NCBI GenBank assembly: GCA_026419705.1
Contig: JANZYY010000018.1
Coordinates: 1 to 20,981, forward strand
Direction of reading: 5' to 3'
DNA from: Fischerella sp.
GTDB lineage: Bacteria > Cyanobacteriota > Cyanobacteriia > Cyanobacteriales > Nostocaceae
DNA length: 20,981 nucleotides
Made by a program: the position numbers and the translations under genes. Each line of letters starts with the position of its first letter. Position 1 is the first letter of the stretch. The notes below the pieces were generated by a model. The model saw nothing but the letters and a program-made list of their open reading frames with translations, did not search any database and had not been told where the DNA came from. This document shows positions 15,752 to 20,981 of the stretch, piece by piece.

Positions 15752-16410
15752 AAATATATCTTTTCACAGCAAATCCATCTCCTATTCATATCTTGTTCAC
15801 AACTTGCACTTAGCTTAGATATGGCTTGTTCCACAAACTTTTTGTTGAGTGAAATTATCGCAATAAAAGTTACTTTTTTTATTTATTGCAACCGTATTTG
15901 CACTTAAAGGGTCATGTATGGTCGATATACAAATTCCATAATATTACTGAAGTAACCTTTTAGACAGAAAAGCTATATTCTGGTTGTTGCTATTTGGAGA
16001 GGAAATTTGCCAAAGCCAAGCAGATTTTAATTGTCATTACCACTGTTATCGGGATGTTCTCTACAGCAAATTTTTTCCCACGGTGCCAAGATTCAAGATA
16101 TAAGTTATGGAGACGAACAAGCTTAGTCAACAAGCTGAAACCTGCAAACTCTTGCAACAGGTTCAACCTTGGCATCTACTACTCAAGTAAAACTGACTTT
16201 GGCTTTTAGCTAAGACGATCGTTTCCTAAATAGTTCAAGCAAATATAGCAAGGCTGATTAGATGTGAGTAGAGATCGACTGTCCGCCTTAGCTGCCCGAT
16301 CAAATCTGTTATAAGCATTATTTCAATAAGTTTTTTAATCAGCCAATCCGGTAGTACTGCCATTTTAAAGATTTAGTAGAGTCAATTTTGATAGGAATCA
16401 ATAGATAAGT
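15752..16410. other. Intergenic region between sensor kinase and PPC/ELW-repeat genes
   Basis: This 659-base AT-rich divergent gap must hold the control regions of both flanking genes. A 71-codon frame from a TTG at 15994 starts with a signal-peptide-like run (about KQILIVITTVIGMFSTANFFP) but then continues without any recognisable pattern. Two other frames open over the same bases (a 27-codon ATG frame at 16108-16191 among them), so it may be a decayed fragment. No response regulator remnant was found. Confidence 0.5.
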
Positions 16411-19125
16411 ATGCCAACCTATTCAGGATTTTCAGATCCAGGCAACACCTTAGCAACAGCTTTAGACACTAGTTCATATATTGGTGGTGCGCTCACTAGC
16501 ACCCAGAGTATTTTTCAGGACACTATTGGTGGCTCTGATACAGTCGATTTATATAAATTCCTTATTGGTGGAAGCAGCGCTAGTACAGTTACCCTCAGTT
16601 TAGACGGTTTAACTAGCAATGCAGATTTACTCCTGCAAAATAGTAGTGGTCAGACTCTTCTAACTTCCTTCAAATCGGGAACTTCATCTGAACTGATCAC
16701 CACAACCTTAAATCCAGGCACATACTACGCCCGGGTTTACGTGTCTGGCAGTAGTGTCCCTACTACTAATTACAATCTCAGTCTATCAGCCAACACCATT
16801 CCTACGGATTTGGCTGGCAACACACCAGCAGCTGCACTAGATCTTGGTAGTTTCAACACACTCAGCAGCCCCTACAGTACCATTGATTTTGTTAGCAATG
16901 TCGGTGCTGCCCAGGATACTAATGATTATTACAAATTCAATCTCACCGAAACCGCCAACCTATACCTAACGCTTGATGGTCTAGGAAACAATGCAGATGT
17001 AGAACTGCTTGATAGCTCTGCAACAACAGTGATTGCGAGTTCCAAGCAATCAGGCACTACTCCAGAGTCCATAACTCGTAATCTCTCCAGTGGCATATAT
17101 TACATCCGAGTTTTTCCTGGCGTCGGTAGTGCTACAAACTATAATCTAAACCTTGTGTTTGATCCGCCAGACTATGCGGGGAACTCGCAGGCGCTGGCTC
17201 GCAATATCAACACTTTAACCTCGACTCCTTCTAATTTCACAGACTTTGTCAATAACCGCGATCCTAATGACTATTACCGCTTTGATTTAAGCTCAAGCGC
17301 TCTCATTAACCTAAATTTAACACCTGCAACAGCAAATGCTGATGTCCAACTACTCAACAGTAGTGGGACAGTAATATCCAGTTCTAGCAGAACTGGCACA
17401 GCGATTGACTCAATCAACCGCAGCTTGAATGCAGGTACATACTATATCAGAGTTTTCCCTAGTTCTGGTGCGTCAACTAGCTACAATCTGAGTGTCTCTG
17501 CTACGACCATTCCCCCAGATCAAGCTCCAAACACGCGGCTTACAGCTAGAAATATTGGTACACTTAACGGTTCCCAAAGCTTTAACGATTTTGTTGGGGA
17601 TATCGATACTAACGACTACTACGTTTTCAATCTCAGCAAGTACAGTCTCTTAAACGTCACACTCAGTGGCATGAGTGCAGATGCTGATATGCAATTGCTA
17701 AACAGTAGTGGTGGTATAATTTCGTATCCTTGGCAGGATGGTCCCATAGATGAAAATCTCACCATAAACCTGAATGCAGGCACTTATTATATTCGGGTTT
17801 TTCAATGGAGCGGCAACACTTTCTACAATTTAAGTGTCTCTGCTACACCTCAGCCCCAAATTTTGCAAATTTCTCCAGGTGCAGGCAGTTCTAACCCTGA
17901 TAATCTCACAGCACTGGGTAGCACCCTTTACTTTACTGCCAACGATGGCACCAACGGCAATCAACTGTGGAAGAGTGACGGTACCGGTGCTGGCACCCAA
18001 CGCCTCACCACTGTTAATCCTAGCGGTTTTAACCCAGACAATCTCACGGTTTTTGGTAGCAGCAAGCTGTTCTTCACTGCCAATGACGGCACAAATGGTA
18101 CGGAACTGTGGGTATACAATGGCACCACAGCGCAGATGGTCAGTAACATTAATCCTGGGGCTGGTAGTTCTAACCCAAGCAACCTCACAGTAGTTGGTAG
18201 CAAGCTGTTCTTCACTGCCAATGACGGCACAAACGGTACAGAACTGTGGGTATATGACGACACAACCGCAACAGTTAGCTTTGTCAAAGATATTTACTCT
18301 GGTGCTACCGGTTCTAACCCAACCAGGCTGACTGCTTTTAACGGCAAACTCTATTTTGCAGCCACTGACGCCACAAATGGCACGGAATTGTGGTCAAGCA
18401 ACGGTACAGCAGCAGGGACAACTCTTGTTAAGGATATCCAAATAGGCGGACTTAGCTCATCTCCTGGCAATCTCACTGTTGTTGGCAGCAGCCTTTACTT
18501 TACTGCTGATGATGGCACTAATGGAGTTGAGTTATGGAAGAGTGATGGTACTACAGCCGGAACCATTAGCCTCACCAACCTGAATAGCGCGCTTGGACCA
18601 ACTTATCTGACTGCTGTTGGCACTACCCTGTTTTTTGTCACCGATAGCAATGGCGACTTCCAACAAGAACTGTGGAAGAGTAATGGTACTGCTGCAGGAA
18701 CGGTGCGGGTGAAGTCCAACCTTGCAGTTGCGCCGAATATCGGTTTTGGTCCGTCAAATTTGGCTGCTGTTGGCAATATCCTTTACTTCACGACACCGGA
18801 CTCTGCAACTGGGTTGGAACTGTGGAGGAGTGACGGTACTGATACAGGTACGTACTTAGTTAAAGATATTTGGACTGGTGCAGATCCTAACAACAGTTAT
18901 CCCGATAGTCTCGTCAATTTTAACGGCACCCTGTATTTTGCCGCTTCAGATGCAAATAATCGCAGGGAATTGTGGAGCAGTAACGGCACAGCTTTAGGTA
19001 CGAGTAGGGTTAGCACCATCAATGCAACGGGCAATGCTAACCCTGCTCAGTTGACTGTAGTTGGTAACAAGCTGTTCTTCACTGCCACAGACGGGACAAA
19101 CGGAACAGAATTGTGGGTGTTTTAG
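16411..19125 (+). CDS. Large surface/secreted protein: four PPC-type domains plus nine ELW repeats
   Basis: The 904-residue protein has two halves. The first (about 11-478) has four bacterial pre-peptidase C-terminal (PPC, PF04151) beta-sandwich repeats, at roughly 11-128, 139-250, 255-363 and 374-478. Each runs from D-T-N-D-Y-Y-x-F through NADVxLLNSSG to LNAGTYYIRVF. The second half (about 485-904) has nine repeats of 46-50 residues with LYFTANDGTNGTELWKSDGT-type cores; the LW pairs lie near 518, 566, 612, 660, 708, 754, 804, 854 and 901. The protein stops right after the ninth. Such repeats probably fold as beta-propeller blades. There is no N-terminal signal peptide, as in many cyanobacterial proteins secreted by type I systems, but no RTX nonapeptides were seen either. 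No protease domain is present, although PPC domains often ride on proteases. An adhesion or matrix role is an inference. The ATG at 16411 is preceded by AGGAATC at a long distance. Confidence 0.88.
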   Translation: MPTYSGFSDPGNTLATALDTSSYIGGALTSTQSIFQDTIGGSDTVDLYKFLIGGSSASTVTLSLDGLTSNADLLLQNSSGQTLLTSFKSGTSSELITTTLNPGTYYARVYVSGSSVPTTNYNLSLSANTIPTDLAGNTPAAALDLGSFNTLSSPYSTIDFVSNVGAAQDTNDYYKFNLTETANLYLTLDGLGNNADVELLDSSATTVIASSKQSGTTPESITRNLSSGIYYIRVFPGVGSATNYNLNLVFDPPDYAGNSQALARNINTLTSTPSNFTDFVNNRDPNDYYRFDLSSSALINLNLTPATANADVQLLNSSGTVISSSSRTGTAIDSINRSLNAGTYYIRVFPSSGASTSYNLSVSATTIPPDQAPNTRLTARNIGTLNGSQSFNDFVGDIDTNDYYVFNLSKYSLLNVTLSGMSADADMQLLNSSGGIISYPWQDGPIDENLTINLNAGTYYIRVFQWSGNTFYNLSVSATPQPQILQISPGAGSSNPDNLTALGSTLYFTANDGTNGNQLWKSDGTGAGTQRLTTVNPSGFNPDNLTVFGSSKLFFTANDGTNGTELWVYNGTTAQMVSNINPGAGSSNPSNLTVVGSKLFFTANDGTNGTELWVYDDTTATVSFVKDIYSGATGSNPTRLTAFNGKLYFAATDATNGTELWSSNGTAAGTTLVKDIQIGGLSSSPGNLTVVGSSLYFTADDGTNGVELWKSDGTTAGTISLTNLNSALGPTYLTAVGTTLFFVTDSNGDFQQELWKSNGTAAGTVRVKSNLAVAPNIGFGPSNLAAVGNILYFTTPDSATGLELWRSDGTDTGTYLVKDIWTGADPNNSYPDSLVNFNGTLYFAASDANNRRELWSSNGTALGTSRVSTINATGNANPAQLTVVGNKLFFTATDGTNGTELWVF
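18061..18254 (+). repeat. Near-identical 56-bp direct repeats inside the ELW region
   Basis: Bases 18061-18116 and 18199-18254 differ at only two of 56 positions and are 138 bases (46 codons, one protein repeat) apart. Both differences are silent third-position changes (T/C and G/A). A third, more diverged copy ends the gene around 19070-19120. This indicates recent unit duplication or gene conversion within the gene. Confidence 0.85.
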
Positions 19126-19137
19126 AAAGGAGGTGAT
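19126..19137 (+). promoter_or_regulatory. Full-length Shine-Dalgarno-like element directly after a stop codon
   Basis: AAAGGAGGTGAT follows the TAG of the 904-residue protein without a gap. It matches 12 bases of the complement of a typical bacterial 16S rRNA 3' end. The only nearby start is an ATG at 19136-19138 that overlaps it and gives a two-codon frame (Met-Phe-stop). The next real gene starts 156 bases later with its own GAGGAG. Its function is unknown. Confidence 0.5.
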
Positions 19138-19293
19138 GTTTTAAAACCAGATAGAAATCATACACGGATTTGTTGATTGCAGATTGAGTTATGGAAAAAT
19201 TCTTGGGCAATTTGCTTGCTGAAGTGAAAAACCAGAACTAAACAAGAAAGATAAAAACATTGACAAAAACACATTGAGGAGCAATTTTCATTT

Positions 19294-19875
19294 ATGAAGA
19301 ACAAAATTTTCGCTATTGCCGCCGCTGTAGGTAGTGCCATTGTTGCAGCCCCCGCCCAAGCTCAGATTACCGGTACACCTGCTAGCGTCGGTGTCAGCGT
19401 CAGCGTACCCGAAATTCTTTACTTGCGGACTGTCAGTAATATTAATGTGACTCTTACTCCCACAGATTTGGGAAATGGTTCATTAACAGCAAATGGGTCT
19501 GGTTTCTATGGCTCCGATCAAGCTGGTACAGCAGATGATACTCCCAGCAGTACTCTTGACACTACCACTCCAGCATTTACCGACGCAACAGCAGCCACAA
19601 GAACAATCAACAATGTATACGCAGTCTGGTCTAACAGCCCACGTCCTGGTGGGGTTAATGTTGATGTTGAAGAGATTGCTAATCCTTCAAATGGACTATC
19701 TACTATAGCAATGACGATTGATGATACTCTATCAGACAAATCAGCCTTAACTCCCCAAGGCTTAATCAATCCTACTATCGTTGGAGGGGTTGACTTCATA
19801 TTCGACCTGACCAATGCGGCTACATCGGGTAATTACACAGGCGGCGCTATTACAATCACAGCCTCTGCTCCTTAA
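19294..19875 (+). CDS. Secreted pilin/fibre subunit-like protein
   Basis: This 193-residue protein has an evident signal peptide (MKNKIFAIAAAVGSAIVAAP, probable cleavage after AQA at 23). The mature part contains no cysteine and is rich in Thr, Ser, Asn and short beta strands (VGVSVSVPEILYLRTV near the start). It ends in DLTNAATSGNYTGGAITITA, like the last strands of spore-coat-U/DUF4402-type pilins (a G-x-Y-x-G turn, then an alternating strand). The next gene's product ends with the same pattern, and a PapD-like chaperone follows. Together these suggest a subunit exported by Sec and folded with chaperone help in the periplasm; this is an inference from pattern and context. The ATG at 19294 has GAGGAG 12 bases upstream. 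I do not recognise the exact family. An unrelated secreted beta protein remains possible. Confidence 0.7.
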   Translation: MKNKIFAIAAAVGSAIVAAPAQAQITGTPASVGVSVSVPEILYLRTVSNINVTLTPTDLGNGSLTANGSGFYGSDQAGTADDTPSSTLDTTTPAFTDATAATRTINNVYAVWSNSPRPGGVNVDVEEIANPSNGLSTIAMTIDDTLSDKSALTPQGLINPTIVGGVDFIFDLTNAATSGNYTGGAITITASAP

Positions 19876-20053
19876 ATACTCAGGCTTTTACTAGCTCTCA
19901 ATCCTCATTTCTCCTGTAATGGGAAAGGGGAGTTGGCTGAACATCTTCTATAGAAAGCAAACTCTCCTCCCGCCTCTGCTAATTGCTCGTCAGAGGTGGA
20001 GAGATTCTTCATATTACCAAGCTTTGCAAGTGCAAGATGCCAAATTAAACCAA

Positions 20054-20617
20054 ATGTTACTGACTGAAATAATTAGCCGCCACTGCCACTGGATTGCCCA
20101 CTTGAGTATAGTCGCAGCACTTTTGGCATGGCCGCAGTCTCGTACTTTAGCACAATCGCTGTTTACAAATCCAAAGCCTACAGAGATTTACCAGCTATCA
20201 ACCCCGCAAAAATTAATTATTCCTCCCCTGGCTCCATCAGAAATTTCACCCGCAGCCACAACTGAGTCAGTTGCAAACGAACAAGATTTGCTGACTCCTC
20301 CTCAGTTGAATGCGGTGATTACCAGAGAATTTCCGGCTTTGTGGCAGATGTGGGTTCCCACAGATCAAGTTGCCTCTTTGCGTGCTACTTATGAATTCAA
20401 GTCAGAGAGTGGACAAGCTAATCAGTTTAGCAGAGAACAGCATTCTGGTTCTGGAGTTTCAATTGTCCTAGAACCATTACCCATCTTGGAGATTGCCCGC
20501 GATCAAAATACCAATACAGTTCTGGTACAGGGAGGGGTGAGATTAAAAATGGATCTCTCGACTGCCCAATCAGCAGGTGCATATGCTGGTGAACTGACGG
20601 TAACAGTGAATCGATAA
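20054..20617 (+). CDS. Second secreted subunit-like protein of the chaperone cluster
   Basis: From the ATG at 20054 the product has 187 residues. It begins with a signal peptide (MLLTEIISRHCHWIAHLSIVA, probable cleavage after RTLA near residue 33). A Pro-rich spacer follows (to about 85), then a beta-rich end: PLPILEIARD, then VRLKMDLSTAQSAGAYAGEL and TVTV. The C-terminus matches the pattern of the preceding protein (Asp-Leu-Ser/Thr, G-x-Y-x-G, closing strand). The frame is open back to an ATG at 19919, which would add 45 residues before the hydrophobic segment. The later start was chosen because a signal peptide with a ~55-residue charged lead is unlikely; neither start has a clear ribosome site. 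It lies 44 bases before the chaperone gene and is probably in one operon with it. A structural or tip subunit is the best guess, with no direct proof. Confidence 0.65.
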   Translation: MLLTEIISRHCHWIAHLSIVAALLAWPQSRTLAQSLFTNPKPTEIYQLSTPQKLIIPPLAPSEISPAATTESVANEQDLLTPPQLNAVITREFPALWQMWVPTDQVASLRATYEFKSESGQANQFSREQHSGSGVSIVLEPLPILEIARDQNTNTVLVQGGVRLKMDLSTAQSAGAYAGELTVTVNR

Positions 20618-20661
20618 TAGTTTTCTGCGTGGTGTGTGTGGAAGTGAAAATTTCTATCCAA

Positions 20662-20981
20662 ATGTTACCAAATTATAGAAAAATAGCCTTAAGTTTAATC
20701 GGGGTACTTGCTCTAGGGATACCTCCCGCTGCAGCAATTAATATTGGCGTTAGCCCCTATAGGATTGAACAGGAAATTAATGGCAAAACGCGCTCCCAAG
20801 CAATTCGCGTTTTGAACCTTTCTTCTAAACCCGTTGAAGTCAAGGCCGTTGTGCGGTCATGGGTGATGAGCGAGGACAATAAACTCCAAGAAGTTCCTGC
20901 TGATGAGCAATCTTTATCGCAGTGGATTATCTTCACCCCCTCCAAATTTACAATTCCAGCCCGTGGTGCTCAGACTGTACG
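20662..20981 (+). CDS. PapD-like periplasmic pilus chaperone, N-terminal part, cut by window edge
   Basis: The frame runs from the ATG at 20662 past the right edge (106 codons seen). A signal peptide (MLPNYRKIALSLIGVLALGI, probable cleavage after AAA near 25) leads into the first immunoglobulin-like domain of pilus chaperones: INIGVSPYRIEQEIN, then RSQAIRVLNLSSKPVEVKAVV, and ending SLSQWIIFTPSKFTIPARGAQTV, where the family has its conserved edge strand and the 'P-x-x-F-x-I-P-x-x-x-x-Q-x-V' stretch. Such proteins bind fibre subunits in the periplasm, complete their folds and hand them to an outer-membrane usher. In-frame GTG codons at 20644 and 20638 are alternative starts and would only lengthen the signal peptide. 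It directly follows two subunit-like genes. The usher, if present, must lie beyond the window. Confidence 0.82.
   Translation, partial: MLPNYRKIALSLIGVLALGIPPAAAINIGVSPYRIEQEINGKTRSQAIRVLNLSSKPVEVKAVVRSWVMSEDNKLQEVPADEQSLSQWIIFTPSKFTIPARGAQTV

Noticed and set aside
15994..16209. 71-codon frame with a signal-peptide-like start
   Set aside because: It uses a TTG start, has competing frames over the same bases and no recognisable mature domain. It could be a decayed gene, but this cannot be supported.

Overview
The window reads as chromosomal DNA of a filamentous (Nostocales-type) cyanobacterium. About eighteen HIP1 octamers (GCGATCGC) are scattered through it, as are heptameric short tandem repeats of the CTAACCA / GGGGATT / CCCCATG kind and a cyanobacterial group 2 sigma factor. 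Intergenic regions are long and AT-rich, and operons are short. No rRNA, tRNA, CRISPR array, transposase or phage gene was found. The species cannot be named from the sequence alone.

Left part (1-6687), all genes on the minus strand: the start of a polysaccharide export (OPX/Wza-like) lipoprotein-type gene; an ABC-2 type ATPase without an adjacent permease; a group 2 RpoD-like sigma factor with a clear terminator and a strong candidate promoter about 340 bp upstream; a 0.95 kb gene-free stretch; and a two-gene unit of a multi-pass membrane protein followed by oligopeptidase B.

Middle (6930-10749), plus strand: hemE (uroporphyrinogen decarboxylase), an extended SDR / NAD-dependent epimerase-like enzyme, and a B12-binding-domain radical SAM protein. 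A continuous array of 17 heptamers fills the hemE-SDR gap and supplies the last codons and stop of hemE.

Centre-right (11468-15751), mostly minus strand: a stress-type set. GlsB/YeaQ and CsbD small proteins converge on two hairpin terminators. They are followed by a secreted protein of unknown function, a DUF2267 protein with a strong terminator, and an RppB-like sensor kinase that has no response regulator beside it. A five-copy 24-bp tandem repeat with a hairpin in each unit lies next to the secreted protein.

Right end (16411-20981), plus strand: a surface/secretion region. It holds a 904-residue protein made of four PPC-type beta-sandwich domains and nine ELW repeats, then two small secreted proteins with similar C-terminal strands, then a PapD-like periplasmic chaperone cut by the window edge. 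The last three look like a chaperone-assisted pilus or fibre module, and are the best candidate for a little-described system here; any usher would lie beyond position 20981.
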